The translations under genes and the position numbers were made by a program. Below are positions 16,387 to 25,460 of a stretch of DNA of 39,753 nucleotides, piece by piece. Source of the stretch: Colivivens sp963594655 (GTDB lineage Bacteria; Bacteroidota; Bacteroidia; Bacteroidales; Bacteroidaceae); assembly GCA_963594655.1 (NCBI GenBank), contig CAVBFD010000018.1, positions 1 to 39,753 on the forward strand, read 5' to 3'. Numbering within the stretch: the stretch's first letter is position 1; the number at the start of each line of letters is the position of its first letter. A model generated the notes under the pieces. The model was given only the letters and a program-made list of their open reading frames with translations, did no database searches and had not been told where the DNA came from.

Positions 16387-18614
16387 TCCTTCAGGCTTTG
16401 TGTTCGTACCGCGTCAAACATCAGGTGCAGTCTTTCTTTCTCCTCTGTTGATTCGTCAATGTTGAAATAACTCAAACCGTCCCAAAAGACTGTCGCAAAG
16501 GTGTTTTCCTGTGTTTCAGCCTTGTAGGCTTTTACGAGCAGCCCGTACGCTTCGGTGTGGTCGCCTCTGAGGTAATGGATGAAGGCAAGGTGCGTGAGGT
16601 TGTCTGTCGTGGGTTCTTTCTCCGTCAGTTCCGTCAGCATATGTTCAGCCTTTTCCTTGTCACCCCTTATGTAGAGAGCTCTGCCGAGCATGGCCTTGAT
16701 TTGTGTTGACTCCTCGTCGAGATACGCCGCCTTATATAAAATAGGTATACTTTCCTCGAAGGCGTTTAACCGGAAGAGGCAGTCCACCTTGTGGCGTATC
16801 CATTTGAGGTTCTCCGGTTCTGTCTCCAGTATCTCGTCAATGGTGTCGTTCGCTTCCCTGTATCTGGAGGCTGACATGTATGTCTGCGCCAGATGGATCA
16901 GTGTCCACCTCGAACCCGGTTTGAGTCTGTCGGCTACCTCGTAATGCCTTATCGCCTCGTCGTCGTTCTTGTCTTTCTGGTAGCAGAACCCTATCTTCTG
17001 CCATATGTCAGTGTCCTCTTCCCTTTCCTTAGGTTCCAGCTTGTTGAACAGCGCGATGGCTGACTGGTACCGCTCTTTCCGCATCATGAACTCGGCTGTA
17101 GCCAGTATCTCGTTGTAGTTTTCCTCCGTCACCAGTCCGTTCAGTACCGCGAAGTCCAATGGGTTGAAGTCACTCAGGAGCTTGTTGAACGGGTCGAAGA
17201 ACTGCGTGTGGTTGGGGTTGGACTTGAAGAAACGGTAAAGGTCATATATGTACGACTTGGATACGGCCTGCGCCTCCGCCTTTTTCCTTTTCCTCTCTTT
17301 GTACACCTCCATCACGCCCTCGGAGTCCAACTGTGACTGTATCTGGTTGGCAATCATGTCTTGGGCAGACAGCGCCATTGTACTGAGCATCAGCATGAAG
17401 GAGAATTTGTCACTGTCGCAGAACGTGGACAGGGTGAACAGTATGTCGTTGGCCTGAAGAATCTCTTGCCTCAGGTTGTTCGCAGCGTCAAGGCATTCCG
17501 TATAATAGTCTGTGAAGGGGGCGAACCAGTGGTGTGTCTTCTTGAAGAACTGGAAATGCTTGAGGTGGCAGAACGTGTTCCAATACACGTCGGCTCCGTC
17601 CATCTGCATCTCCGCCATCTGTCTCATCTTCTTCTCCGCCTGTTCCGTAATGTTGAGTCTGTGGTGCCATTCGGGGTTCTCGCCCTGCTTCGTCAGTTCC
17701 TCTTCAAAGTTTTTGGCGTTCAAACGGTTGTTCTGCGACTTCATGAGGGTGGGGAGTATGTCCTGTGTCATCTTCAGACTGACGGAATCGGTAGCCTTAC
17801 TGTACTGCAGTTGCATCAACACACGGAAGCAGTCCTCCACGAACTGTCTGTTTTCTGTATATATACGGAACCGTGGTGTGACTTGCCGGATGAAGTATTC
17901 CCTCCTGTTGTATCTTATGATGAGAAGGAGTAGACCGGTCAAAGACCTTTGACTTATTTCCGGAGCGTCTTCGAGATATGCGTCGAAGAGGAACATTATC
18001 TTGTTGGTGTCCAACATCTCGAATGTGGCAAGGGTAACGGCACTTACGGTCATGGCTTTCACCTGCGGCAGTACCGACTGGTCTTTGAGTATGTCCAGAC
18101 ACTCTGAATATTCTTTTTGTGTCCACTGGTCTGACACCCATATACCGTTGAAAAGCCGCTCCATAAGGGTGTCGTGCTGTGTCAGCAACTCTTTCATCTG
18201 GTGTTGCCGCACACTCTCCCTTGTGTCCTGATTGTCGTTGAGTCGGGTTATCTGGTCGCCCACGGTACTCAGTCCGGTGAGGAGTGTCTTCATGTCCAAG
18301 GGGGATGTCTGAAACTCGGTGTAGACCTTGCAGAACTGTTCGTAGGGGTGTTTCTTTATCCTTATCTCCCTGTTCGCCAAGTCGTTGATGATATAAGCCT
18401 TGCGTTTCAGTTCCTGACGCATGTTTCCATATTCAGTGTCTTCCACACCTTTGCTGAAGAAACTGAGCATATTGTCGTATGTGCTTGAAATCTGGTCGAG
18501 GTCGCTTTGCAGTTGCCAGTTGCTGAGACTTTTTACCTTAGTCTGAAGTGATTGCAGCGCTTCGAGCAGATTGTCAAGTTCCAGTTTCCCGTATATCGTT
18601 TCATTGTTTGCCAT
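16383..18614 (-). CDS. Large tetratricopeptide-repeat protein, function unknown
   Basis: 743 residues, no signal peptide and no membrane segment seen, so probably cytoplasmic. The first 450 residues are helical with no motif I recognise; from about 480 onward TPR-like helix pairs are visible (QSAIALFNKLEP, DEAIRHYEVADRLKPGSRW, YREANDTIDEILETEPENLKW, DKEKAEHMLTEL, HTEAYGLLVKAYKAE). This looks like a conserved Bacteroidota hypothetical. TPRs mediate protein contacts; the partner is unknown. It overlaps the lipoprotein gene before it by 14 bp and the methyltransferase gene after it by 4 bp, placing it in the tamL operon. Confidence 0.75.
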   Translation of the reverse strand: MANNETIYGKLELDNLLEALQSLQTKVKSLSNWQLQSDLDQISSTYDNMLSFFSKGVEDTEYGNMRQELKRKAYIINDLANREIRIKKHPYEQFCKVYTEFQTSPLDMKTLLTGLSTVGDQITRLNDNQDTRESVRQHQMKELLTQHDTLMERLFNGIWVSDQWTQKEYSECLDILKDQSVLPQVKAMTVSAVTLATFEMLDTNKIMFLFDAYLEDAPEISQRSLTGLLLLIIRYNRREYFIRQVTPRFRIYTENRQFVEDCFRVLMQLQYSKATDSVSLKMTQDILPTLMKSQNNRLNAKNFEEELTKQGENPEWHHRLNITEQAEKKMRQMAEMQMDGADVYWNTFCHLKHFQFFKKTHHWFAPFTDYYTECLDAANNLRQEILQANDILFTLSTFCDSDKFSFMLMLSTMALSAQDMIANQIQSQLDSEGVMEVYKERKRKKAEAQAVSKSYIYDLYRFFKSNPNHTQFFDPFNKLLSDFNPLDFAVLNGLVTEENYNEILATAEFMMRKERYQSAIALFNKLEPKEREEDTDIWQKIGFCYQKDKNDDEAIRHYEVADRLKPGSRWTLIHLAQTYMSASRYREANDTIDEILETEPENLKWIRHKVDCLFRLNAFEESIPILYKAAYLDEESTQIKAMLGRALYIRGDKEKAEHMLTELTEKEPTTDNLTHLAFIHYLRGDHTEAYGLLVKAYKAETQENTFATVFWDGLSYFNIDESTEEKERLHLMFDAVRTQSLKE

Positions 18615-19341
18615 GTGTCGTCAGTGAATATGCCTCTTGGATTTTGTCTATAGTGTTCTTGAATCTCTTGTATGTCTTTCCCGTCACCAGCACTCTCATC
18701 ATCGGTTCTTTGAAGGAGGCGATACGGTGCGCCCCCTGTGCCTCACATTGTGATGCGTAAGGTTCGGGGAGGACGGCTCCGTCAAACTGGTTCAGGTTGA
18801 GCATCTTTGCCCTTAGCGGAATGTCATTTATTTGTGGACGGTTGAGATAATCCCTGCTTATCCTTGCCTTGTCCATTGTCCTGTCGGCGAAATGGTCCAC
18901 CGCCGAATTTCTTGTGACCGCCACGACCCTCTCTTTCAGGCTGCGGATGGATGTAATCTTGGATTCACTCGCCGTCATCATGTAAAGGCGCAGGGTGTCC
19001 GTGATGACACTTGTCAGAGTGTCGCCGTTGATCCGTGTCCGCAGATACTTGGCCTTTACAGCGTCGGTAACCAGCAGGTGTACCCTGCCGCTTACGAAGG
19101 CAGTGTCCGCGTCCATGGCGGAAGTGAATGTGTCGAGTTTTATCTCTATCCCCAACGAGTCGAAGACCCCGCGTCGCAGAGCCTCATTGAACGGTTCACA
19201 TTCAGCCACCGGCAGTACGGCGATATGAACCACCGACGAGTCGGAGTCCTTGCCGTTGTTGTCAGTAGTAGAACTGCCGTACCGGCATGAACAGATCATG
19301 GACAGTACGACAGTCAAAAAAAGTAGTGGGCAGAATTTCAT
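18601..19341 (-). CDS. Lipoprotein with periplasmic solute-binding-like fold
   Basis: 246 residues. The N-terminus MKFCPLLFLTVVLSMICSC is a lipoprotein signal, with the acylated Cys probably the second Cys of CSC. The mature part resembles type 2 periplasmic binding proteins: VVHIAVLPVAECEPFNEALRRG at the start, VSGRVHLLVTDAV, VVAVTRNSAVDHFAD and FDGAVLPEPYASQCEAQGA. No ABC permease or ATPase gene is nearby and no lytic transglycosylase domain follows, so it is an orphan binding protein whose ligand is unknown. It lies 47 bp after pgk and overlaps the TPR gene. Confidence 0.7.
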   Translation of the reverse strand: MKFCPLLFLTVVLSMICSCRYGSSTTDNNGKDSDSSVVHIAVLPVAECEPFNEALRRGVFDSLGIEIKLDTFTSAMDADTAFVSGRVHLLVTDAVKAKYLRTRINGDTLTSVITDTLRLYMMTASESKITSIRSLKERVVAVTRNSAVDHFADRTMDKARISRDYLNRPQINDIPLRAKMLNLNQFDGAVLPEPYASQCEAQGAHRIASFKEPMMRVLVTGKTYKRFKNTIDKIQEAYSLTTHGKQ

Positions 19342-19360
19342 GTCACTTTACAAATTGTAC

Positions 19361-19377
19361 GGACAGCGGTACTGCCC
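19361..19377 (-). terminator. Weak hairpin between pgk and the lipoprotein gene
   Basis: On the minus strand GGGCAG and CTGTCC pair (6 bp with one G-U) around a 5-nt loop. No T-run follows, so it is more likely an attenuator or processing site than a full stop; it could set the ratio of pgk to the downstream envelope genes. Confidence 0.35.
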
Positions 19378-19388
19378 ACATGGTTTTA

Positions 19389-20636
19389 TTATTCGCCAGT
19401 GATGGCAGCTACTCCAGGAAGAACCTTGCCCTCGATGGCCTCAAGCATCGCGCCGCCACCGGTAGAGATGTAGGACACCTTGTCGGCAAGACCGAACTTG
19501 TTGACACAAGCCACTGAGTCACCACCACCGATAAGTGAGAACGCCCCTTCGGCTGTAGCCTCGGCGACAGCGTTGCCCACAGCGCGTGAACCGGCGCAGA
19601 AGTTGTCGAACTCGAACACTCCGGCAGGACCGTTCCAAAGGATGGTCTTCGCGCCCTTGATGGCGTTTGCGAACGCTTTCTGTGTGTCAGGACCCGCGTC
19701 CATTCCTTCCCAGCCTTCCGGTATTGCGGTTGACGGGAACACCTTCTGGTTGGCGTCGTTGCTGAACGCGTCGCCGCATACGGAGTCAGTTCCGAGAATC
19801 AGTTCCACACCCTTCTCCTTTGCCATTTTCTCAACGTCGAGAGCCACGTCCAGTTTGTCAAGCTCTACGATGGAAGCTCCAATCTCGCCGCCGTGTGCCT
19901 TCGCGAAGGTGTAGGTCATACCGCCGCAGAGGATGAGCTTGTCCACCTTCCCAAGCAGGTTCTCGATGATGCCGATTTTTGATGACACCTTTGAACCGCC
20001 CATGATTGCAACGAACGGACGCTTGATGTTCTTCAGCACATTGTCCACAGCCTGTACTTCCTTCTCCATGAGCAGACCCAACATCTTGTCGTCCTTGTCG
20101 AAGTAATCCGCGATGACAGCTGTTGACGCGTGCTTGCGGTGTGCAGTACCGAAGGCATCCATCACGTAGCAGTCAGCGTAACTTGCCAGTTTCTTGGCGA
20201 AATCCTTCTGGCGCGCCTTCATCTCCTTCTTAGCAGCCTCGTATGCGGGGTCTTCCTTGTCGATTCCCACAGGCTTGCCTTCCTCTTCCGGGTAGTAGCG
20301 GAGGTTCTCAAGCAACAGCACCTCGCCCTTCTTCAGACTTGCCGCAGCCTCGTCCGCCTTGCCGCAGTCGGGAGCGAACTTCACCGGAGTTCCGAGAGCC
20401 GCGCTCACAGCGTCTACAATCTGTGAGAGTGACAGTTCCGGCTTCACCTTGCCTTTGGGCTTGCCCATGTGTGACATGATGATGAGTGAGCCTCCCTTTT
20501 CAAGGATGAGCTGAAGTGTCGGGAGCGCACCGTTGATACGTGTCATGTCGGTTATCTTACCGTCCTGGATGGGGACATTGAAGTCGACACGGACAATGGC
20601 TTTCTTGCCATCGAAATTGTAGTCTCTGATATTCAT
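19389..20636 (-). CDS. pgk: Phosphoglycerate kinase
   Basis: 415 residues, the normal length. The signature RVDFNVPIQDGKITD lies near the start, the substrate-binding segment ENLRYYPEEEGK and the ATP-side motifs VAIMGGSKVSSKIG and FSLIGGGDSVACVNKFG follow in order. It interconverts 1,3-bisphosphoglycerate and 3-phosphoglycerate with ADP/ATP in the cytoplasm. A Bacteroidota -7 box lies 48 bp upstream. Four further genes follow on the same strand with short gaps, so read-through into the tamL group is possible. Confidence 0.97.
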   Translation of the reverse strand: MNIRDYNFDGKKAIVRVDFNVPIQDGKITDMTRINGALPTLQLILEKGGSLIIMSHMGKPKGKVKPELSLSQIVDAVSAALGTPVKFAPDCGKADEAAASLKKGEVLLLENLRYYPEEEGKPVGIDKEDPAYEAAKKEMKARQKDFAKKLASYADCYVMDAFGTAHRKHASTAVIADYFDKDDKMLGLLMEKEVQAVDNVLKNIKRPFVAIMGGSKVSSKIGIIENLLGKVDKLILCGGMTYTFAKAHGGEIGASIVELDKLDVALDVEKMAKEKGVELILGTDSVCGDAFSNDANQKVFPSTAIPEGWEGMDAGPDTQKAFANAIKGAKTILWNGPAGVFEFDNFCAGSRAVGNAVAEATAEGAFSLIGGGDSVACVNKFGLADKVSYISTGGGAMLEAIEGKVLPGVAAITGE

Positions 20637-20683
20637 AACGTATTATTTAAAAATTAAGTTGATATATGCATCGCAATACGGGT

Positions 20684-20692
20684 GCAAAGGTA
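20684..20692 (-). promoter_or_regulatory. -7 element of the pgk promoter
   Basis: Minus-strand TACCTTTGC, within an 18-bp stretch (AATTCACTACCTTTGCAC, 20699-20682) that is identical at the engB promoter (28623-28606). No clear TTTG at -33. Predicted leader about 40 nt. Confidence 0.6.
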
Positions 20693-20768
20693 GTGAATTT
20701 GGCTGATATGTGGACAGACGGTGGCGGCTTTTTTGCGAAAACTTGTGCGCCGAATCGTATGTGCGGCG

Positions 20769-21440
20769 TTATTTTCCCACCTTGGTTGTGTTTGTGTCAT
20801 GGTCGCGCCCCTCATTGTACTTGCAGTAACGGCTAATGCCGCACTGCCCGCAAAGCGGCTTGAGTGACCTGCACACGTACCTGCCGTGAAGCAACAGCCA
20901 GTGGTGCGCCAGAGGGATGACGCCGGAGGGAAACAACTTGGTCAGTTCCTTCTCCACACTGTGTGGGGTGGTGCAACGACTTGTGACAAGTCCGAGTCGG
21001 TGGCTCACCCTGAACACGTGCGTGTCCACAGCCATGGCACTTTTCCCGAAGGCGACACTCATGATGACATTGGCCGTTTTCCTGCCCACACCAGGCAGTT
21101 TCAGCAGATTTTCCATGTCGGACGGCACCTGTCCGTTGAAGTCGGACACAAGCATTCTCGACATACCTACAAGGTGCTTTGCCTTGTTCTGTGGGTAACT
21201 TATGCTGCTGATGTACTTCAACACCTCCTCCTGGGTCGCCTCCGCCATTTTCTCCGGGGTGGGGAAGGCGGCGAACAGTGGAGGGGTCACCATGTTCACC
21301 CTCTTGTCCGTGCATTGCGCGCTCAGTATGACAGCCACCAGCAGTTGGTAGACAGACCCGAACCGCAATTCCGACTGAGCGTCCGGCATCTCCCTCTGGA
21401 AGTAGTCCATAATGCCACTTAATCTGTCCTGTTTCCTCAT
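20769..21440 (-). CDS. nth: Endonuclease III (DNA glycosylase/AP lyase)
   Basis: 223 residues. The helix-hairpin-helix LPGVGRKTA supplies the catalytic Lys, and VDTHVFR supplies the catalytic Asp. The C-terminus has the iron-sulfur motif C-x6-C-x2-C-x5-C (CRSLKPLCGQCGISRYC). The enzyme removes oxidised pyrimidines and nicks at abasic sites in base excision repair. It is divergent from rpoD with about 100 bp between the starts. A weak -7-like box (TTACTTTGT, 21466-21458) lies upstream. Confidence 0.96.
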   Translation of the reverse strand: MRKQDRLSGIMDYFQREMPDAQSELRFGSVYQLLVAVILSAQCTDKRVNMVTPPLFAAFPTPEKMAEATQEEVLKYISSISYPQNKAKHLVGMSRMLVSDFNGQVPSDMENLLKLPGVGRKTANVIMSVAFGKSAMAVDTHVFRVSHRLGLVTSRCTTPHSVEKELTKLFPSGVIPLAHHWLLLHGRYVCRSLKPLCGQCGISRYCKYNEGRDHDTNTTKVGK

Positions 21441-21510
21441 TCTCTGTTATATTTTTTACAAAGTAAAGCAATTTTCCCGGGATAGTCGTCCGCCGAAAGG
21501 GAATTTGTTG

Positions 21511-21519
21511 TAAATTTGC
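21511..21519 (+). promoter_or_regulatory. -7 element of the rpoD promoter
   Basis: TAAATTTGC matches TAnnTTTG(C). Transcription would begin near 21525, giving a leader of about 18 nt to ATG 21543 and excluding the upstream in-frame ATG at 21516. No good -33 TTTG is found at the expected distance. Confidence 0.55.
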
Positions 21520-21542
21520 ACGCTAATTTCGTAATTACAGGA

Positions 21543-22406
21543 ATGAGACAATTAAAAATAACCAAGAGTATCACCAATCGTGAAAGTGCTTCTCTCGACA
21601 AGTACCTTCAGGAGATTGGTCGCGAGGAACTGATAACGGTAGAGGAAGAAGTTGAACTTGCCGCCCGTATAAGGAAAGGTGACCGTAAGGCACTGGAGAA
21701 ACTGACCAAGGCGAACCTGCGCTTCGTGGTGTCTGTGGCAAAGCAATACCAGAATCAGGGCTTGAGTCTGCCGGATTTGATAAACGAGGGAAACCTGGGT
21801 CTGATAAAGGCCGCGGAGAAATTCGACGAGACACGTGGATTCAAGTTTATTTCCTATGCTGTGTGGTGGATTCGCCAGAGTATCCTTCAGGCGTTGGCTG
21901 AACAGGCGCGTATAGTACGACTGCCGCTCAACCAGGTGGGGTCTCTCAACAAGATAACCAAGGCTTTGGCGAAGTTCGAGCAGGAGAACGAACGCCGGCC
22001 CTCTTCCGAGGAACTGGCCAACCTCATCGGTCTTCCTGAGGATAAGATAGGTGACACCCTGAAGGTGCAGGGCCGCCACGTGAGTGTGGACGCTCCGTTT
22101 GTGGAGGGAGAGGACAACAGTCTGCTTGACGTGCTGGTGAACGACGACAGTCCGATGGCAGACAAGTCGCTCATCAACGAGTCGCTCTCTAAAGAGATTG
22201 ACCGCGCCCTCGACACTCTCGGCAGCCGTGAGAAGAAGATAATTCAGATGTTCTTCGGCATTGGCGGACAGGAACAGACTCTGGAGGAGATTGGACAGGA
22301 ACTGGGACTCACACGTGAGCGTGTACGTCAGATAAAGGAGAAGGCGATACGCCGTCTGCGCCAGAACTCAAGGAGCCGTTTGCTGAAGTCTTACTTAGGT
22401 GCTTGA
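21543..22406 (+). CDS. rpoD: Primary RNA polymerase sigma factor (RpoD, sigma-ABfr type)
   Basis: 287 residues, the short form typical of Bacteroidota, lacking region 1.1. Region 1.2 begins DKYLQEIGREELIT; region 2 has FVVSVAKQYQNQGLSLPDL and NEGNLGLIKAAEKFD, then YAVWWIRQSI; region 4 has the helix-turn-helix LGLTRERVRQIKEKAIRRLR. It directs core polymerase to housekeeping promoters, in this phylum with -33 TTTG and -7 TAnnTTTG, the type seen at many genes here. The start at 21543 (MRQLKITKSIT) is the family start and fits the promoter at 21511-21519. Two genes follow closely and may be co-transcribed. Confidence 0.96.
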   Translation: MRQLKITKSITNRESASLDKYLQEIGREELITVEEEVELAARIRKGDRKALEKLTKANLRFVVSVAKQYQNQGLSLPDLINEGNLGLIKAAEKFDETRGFKFISYAVWWIRQSILQALAEQARIVRLPLNQVGSLNKITKALAKFEQENERRPSSEELANLIGLPEDKIGDTLKVQGRHVSVDAPFVEGEDNSLLDVLVNDDSPMADKSLINESLSKEIDRALDTLGSREKKIIQMFFGIGGQEQTLEEIGQELGLTRERVRQIKEKAIRRLRQNSRSRLLKSYLGA

Positions 22407-22411
22407 TTGGT

Positions 22412-22948
22412 ATGAAAGCGTTCATTAGACTGATAGTCCCTGCCATTGCGCTGATGTTCGTGCCGTCCTTGTCATACGGACAGACAGAAGGCGACAAGAC
22501 AGTTCAGGATAAAGGGAAGGCGGTGGACAGGAAGCAGGAGAGGAAACCCAAGGGTGAACCCACGTTTCAGGAGAAGAGTGACGCCATCGTTGCGAACGTC
22601 TACACCACTCCTGTGTACATGTTCTGCATCTCGGCGGAGTTTGGCGACTCTACAGTCTACTTCACAAGTGTGCAGGAGGTTGACAGTGTGCAACTTACAA
22701 AGAAATACGACCTGTTGCGCTACCGGTCTTATTACAGTGGACAGTTCAACGATTATCTGTCCACCGCCTTTGCGGCGCAAAAGCAGACCACAAGTGTCTT
22801 CTTTGACAAGAAGCGCAGCCGCGCCATCAAGCGTTTCAACAAGGTACTGAAAAAGTATGAGGCGGCTAAGGGGTCGCATGTTATTATTGTTACGGAAGAC
22901 AAGTTTCAACTGAGGTATGCGGAGGATTTGTCGAATGTGGTCATGTAA
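22412..22948 (+). CDS. Small secreted protein of unknown function
   Basis: 178 residues from ATG 22412; an alternative TTG at 22403 would add three residues. The N-terminus MKAFIRLIVPAIALMFVPSLSYGQ is a good Sec signal peptide, probably cut after SYG. A Lys/Glu-rich linker (about 25-50) follows, then a domain of about 125 residues with no motif I recognise, so export to the periplasm or beyond is all that can be said. It begins 5 bp after rpoD and its end overlaps the next gene by 14 bp, so it is likely in the same operon. Confidence 0.75.
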   Translation: MKAFIRLIVPAIALMFVPSLSYGQTEGDKTVQDKGKAVDRKQERKPKGEPTFQEKSDAIVANVYTTPVYMFCISAEFGDSTVYFTSVQEVDSVQLTKKYDLLRYRSYYSGQFNDYLSTAFAAQKQTTSVFFDKKRSRAIKRFNKVLKKYEAAKGSHVIIVTEDKFQLRYAEDLSNVVM

Positions 22949-24176
22949 CCGTACATGGGCATCACGGACGTTATTCCGCTGTCTGCTGACAGCCGTTTGT
23001 GTGTCGGCGGTGTCCTGTAGCAAGGATGAGGCGGAGGATGACGATACCGTCGCGTCACGTTCGGTTCTCGTGTATATAGCAGCGGAAAATTCACTTAACT
23101 CATACGCTTCGTCTGATATCAATGAGATGCTTCAGGCGAAGTCGCAACTCGAACCGGGCGAAAACCTTGTCCTGTATGTCGATGACACTGATTACCCCCG
23201 GATTTATGTCATCAACAGTAATACCAAAGCGGAGTCATACTCTCGTCTCACGCCTGTGAAGACCTACCCGGAGGAGATGGATTCGGCTGACCCCGAGACT
23301 TTCTCTAAGGTTTTGGATTATTTCTTCAGTAACTACAAGGCGGAGAGTTACGGACTGGTAATGTGGTCGCACGGTTCCGGTTGGGTGAACAGTCCCGATA
23401 ACCAGACAACAGCCTCGTCTCAGGTGAGGAGAACCATCTGTGTTGACAATGGACATAACCTGGCGGTTGACTACGGGTCCAGAATGGAGGTTGTGGACAT
23501 GGCGGCGGCGCTTGCGTCATATCCCAAATTCGAGTTCATCCTGTTTGACGCCTGTTTCATGCAGGAGATGGAGGTGGCGTACGAACTGCGCGACGCTACC
23601 GATTATGTGATTGGGTCACCTGCGGAGATTCTGGCAAGCGGCGCTCCTTATCAGAATATACTTGCACCGATGTTCGCAGATCCGTTCCGTCCGGACAGTG
23701 TGGTGTACAACTACTTTATATATTATGGTGTGTCGAGTATGTCGGGTGTGGTTCTTTCGGCTATCAAGACCGACGAGTTCGACGGTTACGTGGCGGTCAT
23801 GAATGATCTGTTGTCCCACTATTCTTTCCTCGACGAGTCACTGTATGCCGACAAACTGAATTATTTCCTGTATGCATGGAACAGAAGGCTTTCTTCAGGC
23901 AACACGTCATATCCTGACTGTTATGACATACAGGGCATCATGGTCAGTGTCCTTTCTTCCGAAGACTATGCTGTATGGAAAGAGGCGTTCGACAAACTTG
24001 TGCCTTACCGTTACGCGTCCGCTGGGTGGTACAGCATATACGGTAAAACAATGTCTGTGGAACCGGATCAATGTGGCGGCGTGAGCATGTTCGTACCACT
24101 TGAGAAGTATTCCTCAACCTCCTTCTACGATTATTACAGTCAGACGGCATGGGGGAAAGTCCTGTCATGGCAGTAG
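22935..24176 (+). CDS. Clostripain-like (C11) cysteine peptidase, lipoprotein
   Basis: 413 residues from ATG 22935, chosen because GGAGGA lies 8 nt upstream and it shortens the pre-signal region; ATG 22917 is the alternative. A lipoprotein signal ends in VSAVSC. The C11 catalytic pair is visible: His in GLVMWSHGSGW (about residue 135) and Cys in FILFDACFMQEMEVAYELRD (about residue 195). C11 enzymes cleave after Lys or Arg; Bacteroidota members such as fragipain and the PmC11 group activate toxins or act on secreted proteins. The acidic run after the lipid Cys (SKDEAEDDD) resembles an export signal to the cell surface. Specificity here is not known. Confidence 0.85.
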   Translation: MWSCNRTWASRTLFRCLLTAVCVSAVSCSKDEAEDDDTVASRSVLVYIAAENSLNSYASSDINEMLQAKSQLEPGENLVLYVDDTDYPRIYVINSNTKAESYSRLTPVKTYPEEMDSADPETFSKVLDYFFSNYKAESYGLVMWSHGSGWVNSPDNQTTASSQVRRTICVDNGHNLAVDYGSRMEVVDMAAALASYPKFEFILFDACFMQEMEVAYELRDATDYVIGSPAEILASGAPYQNILAPMFADPFRPDSVVYNYFIYYGVSSMSGVVLSAIKTDEFDGYVAVMNDLLSHYSFLDESLYADKLNYFLYAWNRRLSSGNTSYPDCYDIQGIMVSVLSSEDYAVWKEAFDKLVPYRYASAGWYSIYGKTMSVEPDQCGGVSMFVPLEKYSSTSFYDYYSQTAWGKVLSWQ

Positions 24177-24220
24177 ACTGACCGGCACTGTCCGTCATAT
24201 TCCTCATATTACCGCAACCC

Positions 24221-25339
24221 CTATTCGTCGTACAGTTTATATTGGTCGAGCATCCGTGCGGACCACTCGTCATACATGTCCACGAGTCTCGTGGGCTGTC
24301 TCCCGAACCAACTGTAGCCGTTCCGTCTGTCGTAGTCAATCTCCTCCACTTTCTTGTGCGGGACACCGTCCCTGCCACAGAAGAGTGGTTCGCCGTTGAT
24401 CAGGTCATAGCACCTTGCCCACATCACAGGCGCGCCTTCCTTATCTATGATTCTGTAGTCGGACTTGCCTTCCGCATTGGTGAACCGTTCTATGGCCTTG
24501 TTTTCTATCTTGTGGTTCTCGTACCAGCGTATGGCACCGTCGATGGCAAGCATGATTCGCTCCGACGGGTTTTCGATGGAGAGCAGGAGGTCAACGATGG
24601 CTACCGACTCGCCAGCGCCACAGAATGAGGGCAGTTCAAAGGCCCGCCCCTGTGCCGGTTTGAGAGTCTTCTCGTCGTGTTGCTGACACCACACTGTAGG
24701 TTGTCCGTCAACCACAATCTGGCAGTCCAGTATGCACTCCACTCCCTTGTCGTACGCTTCCCTGCACTTTTGGCGTTGGTCTTCCTTCAACCACAGCATG
24801 TCGTAAGGCTCGTCATTGCGTGACACTGTAAGCAGGAACTTCATGACATTGATCATCGCGTTGTCGTTGAACGTGATATGGTCGGAGTAACTGCCCTCTC
24901 CCCTTGAGGGGTAGAACTGAGGCCACCCGCCGTTGTCGTACTGCATCTCAAGCAGGTAGTCCAACCCTTTCAGGAACGCGATGCGGTAAGCAATGATATT
25001 CGTGTAGTAGTACATCTTGGCAAGGAACTCCATCTCCTTGTATGTCGCTCCGTTGTCGATGGTCGAACCGATGCCTGTTTCCATGCATCCGGCCATATAA
25101 ATGGTGTCAGGCCCGAGTCCCCAGTCCTGGTTCTTTGCCCATCCGCCGCTTGGCAACTGGTATTTCACGATACTGTCAGCCACCGCCCTTGCCTGTCGGC
25201 TTATGTACCATTCGTATTTTGTCTGTTTGTACGCCTCACGCCACGACATAGGTTCAAAGGCAGTCGTGTCTACGGGAATCTGTGCCGTCATGATGGCGCA
25301 GACCGTCAGTGCAAGGACTGTGGTAACCGTTCTTTTCAT
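24221..25339 (-). CDS. pelA: Pectate lyase, polysaccharide lyase family 10
   Basis: 372 residues with a signal peptide (MKRTVTTVLALTVCAIMTAQ). The mature chain shows the PL10 pattern: LPSGGWAKNQDW near 65, ATYKEMEFLAKMY, YDNGGWPQFYP, FNDNAMINVMKFL with the active-site Asp, and later PVMWARCYDLINGEPLFCGRDG with the Arg-containing catalytic segment. PL10 enzymes cleave polygalacturonate by calcium-assisted beta-elimination. It stands alone without SusCD or other pectin genes, so it is not in an obvious polysaccharide utilisation locus. It is convergent with the C11 peptidase gene and divergent from trmN6. Confidence 0.9.
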   Translation of the reverse strand: MKRTVTTVLALTVCAIMTAQIPVDTTAFEPMSWREAYKQTKYEWYISRQARAVADSIVKYQLPSGGWAKNQDWGLGPDTIYMAGCMETGIGSTIDNGATYKEMEFLAKMYYYTNIIAYRIAFLKGLDYLLEMQYDNGGWPQFYPSRGEGSYSDHITFNDNAMINVMKFLLTVSRNDEPYDMLWLKEDQRQKCREAYDKGVECILDCQIVVDGQPTVWCQQHDEKTLKPAQGRAFELPSFCGAGESVAIVDLLLSIENPSERIMLAIDGAIRWYENHKIENKAIERFTNAEGKSDYRIIDKEGAPVMWARCYDLINGEPLFCGRDGVPHKKVEEIDYDRRNGYSWFGRQPTRLVDMYDEWSARMLDQYKLYDE

Positions 25340-25390
25340 CTGCAGTATGGATACTTTGTTTTTCTTTGTTCATTGTAGTTTTACAGTCCA

Positions 25391-25420
25391 CAAAATTACA
25401 AATAAATTCCCACACACAAA
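25391..25420 (-). promoter_or_regulatory. Promoter of the pectate lyase gene
   Basis: On the minus strand TTTG (25420-25417), 18 bp, then TAATTTTG (25398-25391). The leader to ATG 25339 would be about 45 nt and is T/A-rich. Confidence 0.55.
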
Positions 25421-25460
25421 AATAATAGCCCTAACAGAACTTCCAATTGTCTATAATTAG

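Noticed and set aside
18601..19341. Membrane-bound lytic transglycosylase MltF
   Set aside because: Only a solute-binding-like part is present; there is no transglycosylase domain.
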